The notes: generated by a model not told the origin, from the sequence alone. Counted from the stretch's first letter, positions 27,831 to 39,175 are shown. The stretch: 64,000 nucleotides of DNA from Rhizobium sp. EC-SD404 (GCF_902498825.1 NZ_LR701459.1:998001-1062000); one strand, 5' to 3'. Program-made: numbers and translations.

Positions 27831-28967
27831 ATGCCGCTTCTGAACCTGCCGGATTTTACCGATGCGCTGCTCAAGGATCTGGCCGGGCGTCGCACCGAAC
27901 TGGTGACGATCCCGGTGATCCAGCCGGCTGCGCCCTTTCTCGACATGGCGGGCGAGGATCTGCGGCGGCGCATCTTCACGACCGAAAGCGAGACGGGCGA
28001 AGCGCTGTGCCTGCGGCCTGAATTCACGATCCCCGTCTGCATGGGCCATATCGAGGGCAATGCCGGGACGCCAAAGCGCTATGCCTATCTCGGCGAGGTC
28101 TTCCGGCAGCGCCGCGAAGGCCCGAACGAATTCTACCAGGCGGGCATCGAGGATCTTGGCGATCACGACGTGGCCGCCGCCGACGCGCGCGCCGTGTCTG
28201 ACGCGCTGGAGGTCCTGCGCGCGCTTCTTGCGAGAGATCCGGGTCTCGCGGTGACGATCGGCGACCAGACTGTGTTTGAGGCCGTTCTTGCCGCACTTGG
28301 TCTGCCCGAGGGCTGGAAGCGGCGCCTGGTGCGCGCATTCGGCGATCGAGCGGCCCTCGACGCGATGCTTTCCTCTCTATCCCGCGGAGAGGTCGGCAAT
28401 GGATCGAGCGAGGCAAGCCGCCTCGTCGAAGCCAATGATCGGGCAGGGCTCGTTGCCCATATCGCCGACCTCATGGACGCGACGGGATACTCCTCCAATG
28501 CGAGCCGCACGCCGGAAGAAATCGCCGACAGGCTTCTGGAGAAGCACGAGCTGTCGGAAGCGCGCCTGGAGACCCATGCCTTTTCCGTACTCATGGAATT
28601 TCTCGCGCTCGATGTGGAGCTTGCCGAAGCGCCGGCTGCCCTCGCTGGCTTTGCCGATGCCGCGGGCCTCGATCTCAGCGCGGCGCTCTCGCGCTTCGAC
28701 CACCGCGTGGCGGCGATCCGCAACCGCAGCGGCGATGTCTCGGCAATGCGCTATCGCGCCGCCTTTGGCCGGCCGCTGGATTATTATACGGGCCTCGTCT
28801 TCGAAATCGGCACAGCGGGCCAGGTGCTCGCTGGCGGCGGGCGCTATGACCGCATGCTGACGCTTCTTGGCGCGGCGAAGCCCATTCCGGCCGTGGGCTT
28901 CTCGCTTTGGCTCGATCGGATCACTGCGGTGCGCCAGGCCGACGGCAAAGCCGGGGGTACGGCATGA
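27831..28967 (+). CDS. hisZ: ATP phosphoribosyltransferase regulatory subunit
   Basis: This 378-residue protein is a catalytically inactive paralogue of histidyl-tRNA synthetase that forms a complex with HisG and makes it sensitive to histidine. The class II synthetase core can be seen in the [20 protein letters not shown] segment and the late ALDYYTG-like [12 protein letters not shown], but the tRNA-binding C-terminal domain is missing. ATG at 27831 follows GAGGG. Its stop overlaps the hisG start by ATGA, which supports coupled translation of the two subunits. Confidence 0.93.
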   Translation: MPLLNLPDFTDALLKDLAGRRTELVTIPVIQPAAPFLDMAGEDLRRRIFTTESETGEALCLRPEFTIPVCMGHIEGNAGTPKRYAYLGEVFRQRREGPNEFYQAGIEDLGDHDVAAADARAVSDALEVLRALLARDPGLAVTIGDQTVFEAVLAALGLPEGWKRRLVRAFGDRAALDAMLSSLSRGEVGNGSSEASRLVEANDRAGLVAHIADLMDATGYSSNASRTPEEIADRLLEKHELSEARLETHAFSVLMEFLALDVELAEAPAALAGFADAAGLDLSAALSRFDHRVAAIRNRSGDVSAMRYRAAFGRPLDYYTGLVFEIGTAGQVLAGGGRYDRMLTLLGAAKPIPAVGFSLWLDRITAVRQADGKAGGTA

Positions 28968-29653
28968 CGATCACGCTTGCGTTGCCCTCCAAGGGCCGGA
29001 TGAAAGACGATGCCCTTGCGGCCTGCGCCAAGGCTGGCCTTGCCATCGAGATGGTGGGCAACGAGCGCTCTTATCGCGGCCGGGTCGTCGGCGATGACAG
29101 CATCGATGTCGCCTTTCTTTCCGCATCCGAGATCGCGCGCGAGCTGGGCAATGGCGGTGTCGATCTCGGCATCACCGGTGAAGATCTCGTGCGCGAAACG
29201 ATCCCCGATGTCGCGCGACGCGTCGCGATCGGGCCACGTCTCGGCTTCGGCCATGCGGATGTCATCGTTGCGGTGCCGGACATCTGGCTCGACGTGCAGA
29301 CGATGGCCGATCTCGGCGACGTCGCCGCCGATTTCCGCCAGCGCCACAACCGAAGGCTGGCGATCGCCACGAAATACTGGCGCCTGACGCGCGATTTCTT
29401 TTCCGCCAAGCACGGCATCCAATTGTATCGGATCGTCGAAAGCCTGGGCGCTACCGAAGGGGCGCCGGCAGCCGGATCGGCCGACATCATCGTGGACATC
29501 ACGTCGACGGGTTCGACGCTGAAGGCCAACCATCTGAAGGTGCTGGAAGACGGCGTCATCCTGCGCTCCGAAGCCTGCCTCGTGCGCGCTCTGACCACCG
29601 ACGTCACCCGTCGCGAAGCCGCCGAGGCTCTCGCCCGGCGCTTCGAACACTGA
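28964..29653 (+). CDS. hisG: ATP phosphoribosyltransferase, short form
   Basis: This 229-residue enzyme joins ATP and PRPP in the first step of histidine synthesis. [22 protein letters not shown] starts the protein, [11 protein letters not shown] and [25 protein letters not shown] are the PRPP and active-site pieces (read in parts). The C-terminal regulatory ACT-like domain of long HisG is absent, which fits the need for HisZ just upstream. The frame is open 19 codons earlier, but ATG at 28964 overlaps the hisZ stop and gives the family start [12 protein letters not shown] terminator follows 25 bp later. Confidence 0.96.
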   Translation: MTITLALPSKGRMKDDALAACAKAGLAIEMVGNERSYRGRVVGDDSIDVAFLSASEIARELGNGGVDLGITGEDLVRETIPDVARRVAIGPRLGFGHADVIVAVPDIWLDVQTMADLGDVAADFRQRHNRRLAIATKYWRLTRDFFSAKHGIQLYRIVESLGATEGAPAAGSADIIVDITSTGSTLKANHLKVLEDGVILRSEACLVRALTTDVTRREAAEALARRFEH

Positions 29654-29678
29654 CACCGTTCCAGCCTTGATCCCATAG

Positions 29679-29716
29679 AAAAGGCCGCTCTCCCGGGAGG
29701 GGGAGGCGGCCTTTTG
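29679..29716 (+). terminator. Terminator of the hisS-hisZ-hisG operon
   Basis: AAAAGGCCGC/GCGGCCTTTT forms a 10-bp outer stem with an inner CTC...GAG pairing and ends in four T residues. Confidence 0.88.
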
Positions 29717-29845
29717 GTGTGCCGGTCTGTCGGGGAAACGACCGGCAGGAGGAGGACGGCCGGAGATCGGGGGAGGATGGCTGCCGTCCTGGAAATCAAT
29801 ACGCGGCAGTGTCGGGGCGGATCACTGAACCGCCCCGAAAAAAAA

Positions 29846-30232
29846 TCAGCGGCGACGGCCGTCGATCGACAAGGTGCCGGGGCCGGTCGCAGCAAGCAGC
29901 AGGAAGCCGCCGGCAAGGCCGAGGTTCTTGAGGAACTGCGTCATCTGGTTCTGGTCGGCGAAATCGAAGTGAGCGACGATGGCTGAGGCGATGCAGAACG
30001 CTGCGAGAGCATAGGCGGCGTTCCGGGTCTGGAAGCCGACCAGGACGGCGAGGCCGCCGAGAAGTTCAACGGCGATCGTAGCCCAGGCGAAGAAGAGCGG
30101 GGCCGGAAAACCGAGCGAACCGAGATAGCCGGCGAAATTGGCCGGGCCGCCAGCAAGCTTGCCGAAGCCGCCGACGATGAAGAGGAGCGCGAGGAAAATG
30201 CGCGCGACGAGAATGAGTGTGCTGTTGGGCAT
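29846..30232 (-). CDS. DoxX-family membrane protein
   Basis: This 128-residue inner-membrane protein has four helices and the DoxX pattern: LILVARIFLALLFIVGGFGKLAGG, FPAPLFFAWATIAVELLGGLAVLVGF, AAYALAAFCIASAIVAHFDF and a final [16 protein letters not shown] (read in parts). DoxX proteins are tied to thiosulfate or quinone chemistry in some species, but most, including this one, have no proven role. AAGGA precedes the start at good distance. It lies 209 bp downstream of fumC on the same strand. Confidence 0.88.
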   Translation of the reverse strand: MPNSTLILVARIFLALLFIVGGFGKLAGGPANFAGYLGSLGFPAPLFFAWATIAVELLGGLAVLVGFQTRNAAYALAAFCIASAIVAHFDFADQNQMTQFLKNLGLAGGFLLLAATGPGTLSIDGRRR

Positions 30233-30441
30233 GGGAGGTCCTTGAGGTGCGGTTCTGCTCCCAATGACAGAAGTTCAGACTATAACATAGCTGAACGAAC
30301 AACGACAGATCGTATCTCTCGAGTGAACAATGACTGTCGTGCCGAGCCGTTTCCAAACGAAGCGCAGACCGGCTCGCCGATCGGCAACGAGTCCAGCCAA
30401 ACTCAGAGCGATTGAGCGAAGCGGATCAAAGCGGGATTATT

Positions 30442-31833
30442 CTAGCCGGGATGCACCATGTCGGCCGGCTTGACCAGCCGGTCATAGTCTTCGGCAGTGA
30501 CCTTGCCGCTTTTGATCGCTTCGTCCTTGAGCGTCGTTCCGTTCTTGTGCGCGGCTTTCGCGATTGCGGCTGCGGCGTCATAGCCCACGGTCGGGGCCAG
30601 CGCCGTGACAAGCATGAGCGAACGCCCGACGAGATCGGCGATGTGATCCCGGTTGGCGGTGATGCCGGTAACGCAATTGTCGGCGAAGGAGCGCATGGCA
30701 TCGGTCAGAAGTCGGATCGAGCGCAGCACGTTGAAGGCAATTACAGGTTTGAACACGTTGAGTTCGAAATGGCCCTGGCTTGCGGCAAACCCGACGGCCG
30801 CGTTGTTGCCGTGAATCTCCACCGCCACCATGGTCAGCGCTTCGGCCTGCGTGGGGTTGACCTTGCCAGGCATGATCGACGATCCCGGCTCGTTTTCCGG
30901 CAACGAGAGCTCCCCAAGCCCGGACCGCGGGCCGGATCCGAGGAAACGGATATCGTTGGCGATCTTGAAAAGGTCGCCTGCAAGCGCCGCCAGCGCGCCG
31001 TGGAAATGGGAAAGCGCCCCATGGGAAGCGAGTGCCTCGAATTTATTCGGCGCGGTGCGGAAAGGAAGGCCGGTCAATTTCTCGACCTCGGCGGCAAAGC
31101 GCGTGTCGAACCCCTCCGGCGCATTGAGGCCGGTGCCGACGGCGGTGCCGCCTTGCGCCAGAAGCATCACGTCACCCAGCGAGGTTTCGATCTGGTGGCG
31201 GGCACGCACAAGTGCCGCGTGGTAGCCTGAAAATTCCTGCCCGAGCGTCAGGGGCGTTGCATCCTGCGTATGGGTGCGGCCGATTTTCACGATATCGTCG
31301 AATTCGGCGGCCTTGGCGCCTATGGCCCCTGCCAGGTGGTCGAGTGCCGGAATAAGTGCCTTGCGTGTCTCCACGGCGACCGCGATGTGCATGGCGGTCG
31401 GGAACGTGTCGTTCGACGACTGGCTCATATTGACGTGGTCGTTGGGATGAACCGGCGTTTTCGAGCCGAGCGTGCCGCCGAGCAGTTCGATCGCCCGGTT
31501 CGAGATCACCTCATTGGCGTTCATGTTGGATTGCGTGCCGGAGCCTGTCTGCCACACCACGAGGGGAAACTCGTCGTCCAGCTTGCCCTGCGCCACTTCG
31601 GCGGCGGCGCGCACGATGGTCTTGCCGATCGCCGGATCGAGCCGGCCGAGTGCCATGTTCGTTTCGGCCGCTGCCTGCTTGACGGTGCCCAGCGCGTGGA
31701 CGAGAGGAGCGGGCATCCGCTCCCCCCCGATCTTGAAATTTGCCAGCGAGCGTTCGGTCTGGGCGCCCCAATAGCGGTCAGCGGCAACGTCGATCGGTCC
31801 GAATGTATCGGTTTCCTTGCGGGTGGCGGTCAT
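30442..31833 (-). CDS. fumC: Fumarate hydratase, class II
   Basis: This 463-residue enzyme interconverts fumarate and malate in the TCA cycle without an iron-sulfur cluster. The N-terminal region has [18 protein letters not shown], then the [17 protein letters not shown] active-site piece and [20 protein letters not shown] (read in parts). The fumarase signature [15 protein letters not shown] is near residue 320. Length is normal. ATG at 31833 follows GAAGGAG. The open frame continues over 350 codons upstream through the neighbouring exporter gene, but that stretch is a shadow. It lies 95 bp after the TauE gene. Confidence 0.97.
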   Translation of the reverse strand: MTATRKETDTFGPIDVAADRYWGAQTERSLANFKIGGERMPAPLVHALGTVKQAAAETNMALGRLDPAIGKTIVRAAAEVAQGKLDDEFPLVVWQTGSGTQSNMNANEVISNRAIELLGGTLGSKTPVHPNDHVNMSQSSNDTFPTAMHIAVAVETRKALIPALDHLAGAIGAKAAEFDDIVKIGRTHTQDATPLTLGQEFSGYHAALVRARHQIETSLGDVMLLAQGGTAVGTGLNAPEGFDTRFAAEVEKLTGLPFRTAPNKFEALASHGALSHFHGALAALAGDLFKIANDIRFLGSGPRSGLGELSLPENEPGSSIMPGKVNPTQAEALTMVAVEIHGNNAAVGFAASQGHFELNVFKPVIAFNVLRSIRLLTDAMRSFADNCVTGITANRDHIADLVGRSLMLVTALAPTVGYDAAAAIAKAAHKNGTTLKDEAIKSGKVTAEDYDRLVKPADMVHPG

Positions 31834-31928
31834 GCCGTCTCCTTCTCGCTCTGCGCGGGCGTGCTCCTGTTCGCAGATGGGTGTGCGCGAGGCGCTTGGC
31901 AACCTGAGGTGCGCGCCTCGATCGGGTT

Positions 31929-32705
31929 TCAGCCGGCAAAGACCTGCTGGATCGTCTGCGTGATCGCTAGGGTGCAGATCACGGTCCCGACTGCCCGCAG
32001 CAGGATCTTCTCCGGAACATGGCGGACCATCCAGCCGGCGAGAGGCGCAGCCACCAGGCCGCCGACGATGAGGCCGGCGATGGAGGTCGCGTGGCTGGAA
32101 AGATCGCCGGCATCCTCCCAGTGGCCGGTGAGAAGTGCGATGAGGAAGGCCAACGAAACCGAGAGCGTGATCAGGAATTCGCTCGCATTCACCGTTCCAA
32201 TCACATAGCGCGGCGCACCGCCGGCTCCCAGAAGTCCGGTCGTTACGATCGGACCCCAGCCACCGCCGCCGGAGGCATCGAGAAAGCCACCCGCAAGGCC
32301 AAGCGGCGCCACCAGCTTGCCGCTGACCGGCTTGTTCGGAAGCTTGCGGAAAGACCGGGCGAAGATCCAGATCCCGAGTGCGGCAAGATAGGTGGTGATG
32401 AATGGCTTGATCGCCGAGCCGTCGATGGACGTCAGCACATAGGCACCCGTCACGCCGCCGATGATGCCGAACGGGGCGAGCCGGGCGAAAAGTTTCCAGT
32501 CGATATTGCGGTGATAGAGGTGCCCGCTGCCCGAAGCGGCCGTGGTGAAGAGTTCTGCAGCGTGCACCGATGCGGACACCTGTGCCGGCGGCAGGCCGAC
32601 GCCGAGCAGCACCGTGGATGAGATGACGCCATAGGCCATGCCAAGTGCGCCATCGACGGCCTGGGCGAAGAAACCGACGAGCGCGAAAGTGAAAAAGTCG
32701 AGCAC
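31929..32705 (-). CDS. TSUP-family exporter (TauE/SafE)
   Basis: This 258-residue inner-membrane protein has about eight helices and the TSUP (DUF81) pattern: an N-terminal [24 protein letters not shown], a repeat with [23 protein letters not shown], and [16 protein letters not shown] (read in parts). The paired motif [15 protein letters not shown] is typical. These proteins move sulfur-containing or organic anions such as sulfite or sulfoacetate; the substrate is unknown. The start is GTG at 32705 with GGAGA upstream. It is divergent from a glutathione-transferase gene and upstream of fumC. Confidence 0.9.
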   Translation of the reverse strand: MLDFFTFALVGFFAQAVDGALGMAYGVISSTVLLGVGLPPAQVSASVHAAELFTTAASGSGHLYHRNIDWKLFARLAPFGIIGGVTGAYVLTSIDGSAIKPFITTYLAALGIWIFARSFRKLPNKPVSGKLVAPLGLAGGFLDASGGGGWGPIVTTGLLGAGGAPRYVIGTVNASEFLITLSVSLAFLIALLTGHWEDAGDLSSHATSIAGLIVGGLVAAPLAGWMVRHVPEKILLRAVGTVICTLAITQTIQQVFAG

Positions 32706-32950
32706 CTGGTATCTCCAGCCTTGGGTTGCCGGACATTACGGCTGACGACGGCTTCCCGGAAGCATCAACCGTTTCGTCGTCACCGCCTTGCGGCGAACAG
32801 CTTTGCGCCGAGGACGCTTCCGGCGCAATCAGGGCGAACAGAATGCCGTGCACAGTGCGTTCTCGTCTTCCGGGCTGGCAAAGGCGCGTCGTCAAAACCA
32901 CCTATCGTTTGGCAGATACGTCGATACACAGAGCAAGGAGCTTTTCCCGA

Positions 32951-33658
32951 ATGCCGCAACTTTCCGATTTTCCGATCACCGCGCGGTGGCCGGCGCAGAA
33001 TCCTGATGCGATCCAGCTTTATTCTTTTGCCACGCCGAACGGCGTCAAGGTCTCGATTGCGCTGGAGGAACTGGGGCTCCCTTACGAGGCCCATCTCGTC
33101 CACATCGGCAAGGATGATCAAAAGACCGACGCGTTCCTGTCGCTCAATCCGAACGGACGCATCCCCGCAATCATCGATCCGCATGGCCCCGGCGATGCCC
33201 CGATCGGGCTCTTCGAATCCGGCGCCATCCTTCAGTATCTCGCTGAAAAGACCGGCAAACTCCTTCCGCAGGACCCCGCGCGGCGCATCGAAACGCTGCA
33301 ATGGGTTTATTTCCAGATGGGCGGCGTCGGGCCGATGTTCGGCCAGTTCGGTCATTTCTACAAATTCGCCGCCGACAAGGTGACAAACAATTCCTATCCG
33401 GAAGAGCGTTACCGTAACGAAACGCGCCGGTTGCTGGGTGTGCTGGAAACACGGTTGGCCTCCCGCACCTATGTCATGGATGATGACTACACGATCGCCG
33501 ACATCGCCCTCTTTCCGTGGGTGCGCACCCTCGAGCTCTTCTACGGGGCGAAGGACCATCTGAAGCTTGAAGAATTTCCGGCAGTTCTGGCGTGGCTCGA
33601 CCGCTGCATGAGCCGCCCTGCGAGCGAGAAGGGCTTCAAGATACCGGCTGCCGACTGA
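32951..33658 (+). CDS. Glutathione S-transferase-like protein (YfcG/YghU type)
   Basis: This 235-residue cytoplasmic protein has an N-terminal thioredoxin-like domain (AIQLYSFATPNGVKVSIALEELGLPYEAHLVHIG in parts), with Asn rather than Ser or Cys in the catalytic TPNG position. The glutathione motif NPNGRIPAIID and FESGAILQYLAEK follow. The C-terminal helical domain ends with DDDYTIADIALFPWVRTLE. This is the disulfide-bond oxidoreductase type (E. coli YfcG and YghU), acting on glutathione disulfide rather than conjugating drugs. ATG at 32951 follows AAGGAG at ten bases. It is a plausible redox-stress enzyme. Confidence 0.92.
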   Translation: MPQLSDFPITARWPAQNPDAIQLYSFATPNGVKVSIALEELGLPYEAHLVHIGKDDQKTDAFLSLNPNGRIPAIIDPHGPGDAPIGLFESGAILQYLAEKTGKLLPQDPARRIETLQWVYFQMGGVGPMFGQFGHFYKFAADKVTNNSYPEERYRNETRRLLGVLETRLASRTYVMDDDYTIADIALFPWVRTLELFYGAKDHLKLEEFPAVLAWLDRCMSRPASEKGFKIPAAD

Positions 33659-33780
33659 CATTCCCGCACATCATCGCACGCGGTTAACCAAGCCGGCTAA
33701 CGCTATCGTAGGCAAGTCCGGGTCAAAAATGCATGAGGGGCAGGTGGGGCTGCTCCCTCGTGCATTGGGGGCCGGGTGGC

Positions 33781-34926
33781 ATGATACAGTTGATCGGGCA
33801 GGTCATCTTCGGCGTCAACGCGACGATGTTGCTGGTTTTCGCCGCCGTCTACTTCGTTGCCGGCCATGGGCGAAAAGAACGCTATTGGCGCTCCTGGTGG
33901 GTCTCCAGCCTCATCCTGGGGCTGGGTCTCGCGAGCTTCGTCGTCCGGGATTCGCTGCCGCTCGGTCTAGGCGTGTTCCTGCCCAACGGCCTGCTCATTC
34001 TCGGTTTCGGTCTGCGCTGGCGGGCCGCACGCGAGTTCTCCGGGCGCCCTGTGATGCGCTCGGTCGTGTTCGGACCCGCATCCTTGTTTCTGCTGCTCTG
34101 TCTCCTACCGCCGTTCCTGTCCACCTACGGCTTAGTCTACACTCTGGTGAACATCGCGCTGACGACGCTCGCGGTATTGACCGCATGGGAATTCTTCCGC
34201 GATCACGAGGACCGTCTCTGGTCCCGCTACGGCCTCGCATTCGCTTACGGCCTGATCAGCCTGTCCTTCGGCTTGCGGGTGGTGCAGGGGCTGGTCGAAG
34301 GCGGCTCGATGGTCAATGCGGTGCCGCGGGACTTGGCTCTTTTGGCGCACCTGATCGTATCCACGATCTACATCGCCGCTTCAGGCGCTTTCGCTCTGTC
34401 GCTGGCTTATGAGCGCAATGCGGCCGACCTCAGGAAAGCAGCCTCCCACGATTTCCTGACCGGGCTGCTCAACCGCGGGGCTTTCGAGCAGAAACTGCGC
34501 TCGCGCTGCGTTGCTTCAGCCGGAGAGCCGTTCGCGCTGGCGCTTTTGGATATCGATCACTTCAAGGCGATCAACGATCAGCACGGCCACGCGGCCGGCG
34601 ACGCGGTGCTGCGTACCTGCGCCAGCATATTCAGAGATCATGCACATGAAGGTGACCTCGTTGCTCGCATCGGTGGCGAGGAATTTGCGCTTGTCCTCAA
34701 TGGTCCATGCGCAAAGGCGGCGGAGCGGCGTGTCTCGCAGCTCATCGAGGCAATCGGCCGATGCACCATGGGCTACGCCGGGCGCACCATCCGAGTAACC
34801 GTTTCGGCCGGCATGCTCCATTGCGATGGTGCCGCCGACTTTGACACGCTCGTCGCCCGCGCGGACCAATTGCTCTATACAGCCAAGAGCAACGGGCGCA
34901 ATCGCGCCGAGGTCCTTGCCGCCTAA
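33781..34926 (+). CDS. Membrane-bound diguanylate cyclase (GGDEF)
   Basis: This protein of about 381 residues makes cyclic di-GMP from two GTP. The N-terminal half has six to seven membrane helices, starting IQLIGQVIFGVNATMLLVFAAVYFV. The GGDEF domain spans the last 165 residues: HDFLTGLLNRGAFEQKL, LALLDIDHFKAINDQHGHAAGD, and the active site ARIGGEEFALVL. The inhibitory I-site that should be RxxD five residues before GGEEF is HEGD, so product inhibition is probably lost. ATG at 33781 was chosen because membrane sequence begins there; ATG at 33733 is also open. No sensor domain of known type is recognised. Confidence 0.9.
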   Translation: MIQLIGQVIFGVNATMLLVFAAVYFVAGHGRKERYWRSWWVSSLILGLGLASFVVRDSLPLGLGVFLPNGLLILGFGLRWRAAREFSGRPVMRSVVFGPASLFLLLCLLPPFLSTYGLVYTLVNIALTTLAVLTAWEFFRDHEDRLWSRYGLAFAYGLISLSFGLRVVQGLVEGGSMVNAVPRDLALLAHLIVSTIYIAASGAFALSLAYERNAADLRKAASHDFLTGLLNRGAFEQKLRSRCVASAGEPFALALLDIDHFKAINDQHGHAAGDAVLRTCASIFRDHAHEGDLVARIGGEEFALVLNGPCAKAAERRVSQLIEAIGRCTMGYAGRTIRVTVSAGMLHCDGAADFDTLVARADQLLYTAKSNGRNRAEVLAA

Positions 34927-34933
34927 CCGACCA

Positions 34934-36163
34934 TCAACGGCTGAAGGCGAACAGCTTGGCGTCGGGATCCGGTTGACCGCCGATCTCGGCCGATACGATT
35001 TCGGCTGCGATCTTCGAGAAGGTGATGCCGTTGCCGCCAAAGCCCATCACCGCGAATGTGCGCTCCATCTGAGGCACGCGGCCGATGAGGGGCAGACCGT
35101 CGTTCGTCGTGCCGAACGCCGCCGCCCAGGCTGCATCATGTGCACCGATCTTCATGCCGAGCAGCGCTTCGACCTTCTTGGTGATGGTAATCGCCTTGGC
35201 TTTGAGCTTCTTAGGATCGGCGAAGGCTTCGCCGTCGTCTTCGTCCTCGCCGCCAACGATCAGTCGACGATCGCGGGTCGAGCGGAAATACAGGTACGGG
35301 TCCGAGCCTTCCCAGACGAGATGGTCCGGCAGCCAATCCGGAAGGGTCAGCCCGGGCGCGGAAGCGAGCGCCCAGGTCGACACGACGTCGTGGTTCTGGC
35401 TCGCGAGCGTTTCGAGGAACTCGTAGCCGGTGCAGAAAATGGCGTGGCCGGCCTCGATCAGGCTGCCGTCGCTGGTGGCGAGCACGACGCCCTCGGCGGT
35501 CTCGCGCAGATCGGTGATCTCGACGCCCTCGACGAGCTCGGTACCCCGTTTGAAGGATTCGCGCAGAAAGCCCGCCGCCATCTGGGCGGGATTGCCAGAC
35601 GCGGACGCGTCACTGACGATGCCCGCATCGCGGTCCAGTCCAAACCGGGCTTGGACTTGGCTGCCGTCGAGCAACTCCGCGTCGAGGCCAGCCTTCTTGC
35701 GCGCATCGTATTCCTTGGCGAGCGCATCGGCATCGAATTCGTCGCCCGACAGATAAAGCGTCTTCTTGCGCTTCATGCCGCACGATATGCCGCGTTCTTC
35801 CACGCGCTCGGCCAACGCATCCACCGACGACGCCGAGCGGCGCCAGACGCGGTTGGCCTTGGCCGTGCCGATCATGCCGGAGAGCTTGTGCAGCGGCACG
35901 TCGATCTCGTGCTGGATCATTGCGGTGGACGCCATCGTGCTGCCGTGGACGGCGCGCCTGCGATCGACCACCAGAACCGACCGCTTGCCGTCTGCGAGTG
36001 CGTCTGCCATCAGCGCGCCGCTGATGCCTGCGCCGATGATGACGACATCGAAATGGCGCACCGGAACCGCCTTGCGGGAGAGCAGTTTGATGCGGGGCGT
36101 TTGCGCCCACAAAGGTTCGGCCTCGCGCAGGTCGCGCTGGCGCGTCAGGGTGTCGTCGACCAT
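34934..36163 (-). CDS. FAD-dependent amine/D-amino-acid oxidase-like protein
   Basis: This 409-residue protein belongs to the DAO family of flavin oxidoreductases. The N-terminal Rossmann motif FDVVIIGAGISGALMADALADG binds FAD. The middle holds an FAD-linked substrate domain with YLYFRSTRDRRLIVGGEDE, and the C-terminal piece AFGTTNDGLPLIGRVPQMERTFAVMGFGGNGIT is the DAO flavin-contact end (read in parts). Substrate is unknown, though glycine or proline-type amines are usual. ATG at 36163 gives the start MVDDTLTRQ; no clear ribosome site precedes it. It is convergent with the diguanylate cyclase gene. Confidence 0.87.
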   Translation of the reverse strand: MVDDTLTRQRDLREAEPLWAQTPRIKLLSRKAVPVRHFDVVIIGAGISGALMADALADGKRSVLVVDRRRAVHGSTMASTAMIQHEIDVPLHKLSGMIGTAKANRVWRRSASSVDALAERVEERGISCGMKRKKTLYLSGDEFDADALAKEYDARKKAGLDAELLDGSQVQARFGLDRDAGIVSDASASGNPAQMAAGFLRESFKRGTELVEGVEITDLRETAEGVVLATSDGSLIEAGHAIFCTGYEFLETLASQNHDVVSTWALASAPGLTLPDWLPDHLVWEGSDPYLYFRSTRDRRLIVGGEDEDDGEAFADPKKLKAKAITITKKVEALLGMKIGAHDAAWAAAFGTTNDGLPLIGRVPQMERTFAVMGFGGNGITFSKIAAEIVSAEIGGQPDPDAKLFAFSR

Positions 36164-36325
36164 GGAAAGATTGCCCGGGAAAGTGAGGAAGTATCGCTCA
36201 CAATGGACCGAGCCCCCTTTGGTTCCGGCCGGCCCCTGCGGCAAAATGGGCGCGATTTCTTATCCACGAAATACCCATCGCGGCAGCCGGCGACCGGTGC
36301 CGCGATGGACGAAATTTTGGATGGA

Positions 36326-36916
36326 TCAGGAAGCCTTTGCGAGAGAGACGTTCGCCTCTTCGTCGCGGGCAGACTTGAGCGCCTTGCCCCACCAGGCAAG
36401 CTGGCCGAGCATCGTCTTGGCCGCATCGACCAGGTGCGCGAAATCCGAAATCTGCTTCTCGCCTTTGACGATAGCGAGATATTCCGGGAACAGGATATGC
36501 GTGCCGGTCTTCACGGATGCCATTTCCATTTCGACCGCGATCTGGCGAAGCTGCTCTACCGCGCGGGCGCCACCGACACCGCCATAGCCGACGAATGCTA
36601 CGGGCTTTCGAACCCATGCGCCGTGGTCGATCGCATTCTTAAGAACAGCGGTCGGAGCGTGGTTGTACTCGGCCGCGGTGAAGATGTAGGCGTCGAACTC
36701 CTGAACCTTAGCCTTGAACTTGGCGGCCGTCTCGCTCTGTGCTTCAGTCGCCGCCGGATCGCCGTAGAAGGCCATCGGGTAGTCCTTCAAGTCGATCATT
36801 TCGACGTCGAACGCGCCGTCAGATTTCGCGAGGTCTGCGATCCAGTGTGCAGGCTTTTCGGCGAAGCGGCCTTCGCGTGTGCTGCCGATGACGACGGCGA
36901 TTTTGAGCTTGCTCAT
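36326..36916 (-). CDS. NADPH-dependent FMN reductase
   Basis: This 196-residue cytoplasmic flavodoxin-like enzyme reduces FMN, quinones or metals such as chromate with NADPH. The N-terminal phosphate loop is VVIGSTREGRFAEKPAHW, and the FMN contacts are TAAEYNHAPTAVLKNAIDHG and FVGYGGVGGARAVEQLR. AAGGATACTGG precedes the start. The gene is divergent from hxlR, with a 17-bp palindrome between, so HxlR is likely its repressor, as in redox-sensing HxlR pairs. The true electron acceptor is unknown. Confidence 0.9.
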   Translation of the reverse strand: MSKLKIAVVIGSTREGRFAEKPAHWIADLAKSDGAFDVEMIDLKDYPMAFYGDPAATEAQSETAAKFKAKVQEFDAYIFTAAEYNHAPTAVLKNAIDHGAWVRKPVAFVGYGGVGGARAVEQLRQIAVEMEMASVKTGTHILFPEYLAIVKGEKQISDFAHLVDAAKTMLGQLAWWGKALKSARDEEANVSLAKAS

Positions 36917-36946
36917 TTCCAGTATCCTTAAGTGCGCTGGTAACCA

Positions 36947-36963
36947 ATAGTGACTGTCGCTAT
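36947..36963. promoter_or_regulatory. HxlR-type operator palindrome
   Basis: ATAGTGAC-T-GTCGCTAT is a 17-bp palindrome with one mismatch in 8-bp arms. It lies between the divergent FMN-reductase and hxlR genes, 30 bases from one start and 39 from the other. Confidence 0.65.
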
Positions 36964-37002
36964 ATCTGTCATCTGAACCCGATTGTTCAAGGAGGCACTT
37001 TC

Positions 37003-37428
37003 ATGAAACCTGCTCACCCGGACGTAACCTGCGGGCAAGCCGTGGCGCCTTTCGAAGTATCGGATGCCTGCCGGCCGGTGAACGCGATCCTTTCCCGGAT
37101 CGGCGATAAATGGTCCGTGCTCGTGGTCAGTTATCTCGGCAATGGGACGATGCGGTTTTCCGAGCTGCGGCGGGCGATCGACGGGATCTCGCAGAAGATG
37201 CTGACGACGACGCTTCGTGGCCTCGAACGCGATGGCTACGTCACCCGGGCGGTTACGCCGACGATCCCGCCGCGCGTGGATTACGCACTCACCGATCTCG
37301 GCCGCGAACTGCTCGTGCCGCTGCGCGCGCTCGGCGAATGGGCGGTCGCGAACCGTGAACGCGTGGAGGCGGCGCAGGCGCGCTTCGACGCCGAGAATGT
37401 CGAAGCCTCCAGAATCCGGTTCGGCTGA
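37003..37428 (+). CDS. HxlR-family transcriptional regulator
   Basis: This 141-residue winged-helix regulator matches HxlR: PVNAILSRIGDKWSVLVVSYLGNGTMRFSELRRAIDGISQKMLTTTLRGLERDGYVTRAVTPTIPPRVDYALTDLGRELL (read in parts). A Cys in VTCGQAVAPFEVSDAC, just before the DNA-binding domain, could sense oxidants or electrophiles as in YodB or QorR. A good ribosome site (AAGGAGGCACTTTC) precedes the ATG. It is divergent from an FMN reductase gene and probably controls it. A terminator shared with groL follows. Confidence 0.93.
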   Translation: MKPAHPDVTCGQAVAPFEVSDACRPVNAILSRIGDKWSVLVVSYLGNGTMRFSELRRAIDGISQKMLTTTLRGLERDGYVTRAVTPTIPPRVDYALTDLGRELLVPLRALGEWAVANRERVEAAQARFDAENVEASRIRFG

Positions 37429-37442
37429 CGCAGACCCAAACG

Positions 37443-37469
37443 AAAAAGGGCGACCCGAAGGCCGCCCTT
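37443..37469. terminator. Terminator between hxlR and groL
   Basis: AAGGGCG/CGCCCTT forms a 7-bp stem. On the minus strand it is followed by TTTTTCG, so it ends the groESL transcript. Confidence 0.8.
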
Positions 37470-37493
37470 GTCCATTGATCGGCAGGTGATGCC

Positions 37494-37513
37494 GACACGC
37501 TTTAAAGCGTGTC
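37494..37513. repeat. Perfect 20-bp palindrome at the end of groL
   Basis: GACACGCTTTAAAGCGTGTC is its own reverse complement with no spacer and abuts the groL stop codon. A role in termination, mRNA stability or protein binding is possible. Confidence 0.7.

Positions 37514-39175
<1,662 letters not shown>

Noticed and set aside
29714-29986. 90-codon frame after hisG
   Set aside because: It overlaps the DoxX gene on the other strand and has no domain or good start.
30341-30391. Possible third copy of the interspersed hairpin repeat
   Set aside because: Only scattered pieces (CGTTTCC, ACCGG, CAACG) agree with the two good copies and the stem is poor, so it is not listed as a feature.
31834-32901. 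N-terminal extension of fumC to 819 codons
   Set aside because: The extra part is antisense-frame noise across the TauE gene. ATG at 31833 has a strong ribosome site and gives the normal fumarase length.
33659-33780. TTAA...CTAA near the diguanylate cyclase as a CtrA box
   Set aside because: The halves are nine bases apart, not seven.
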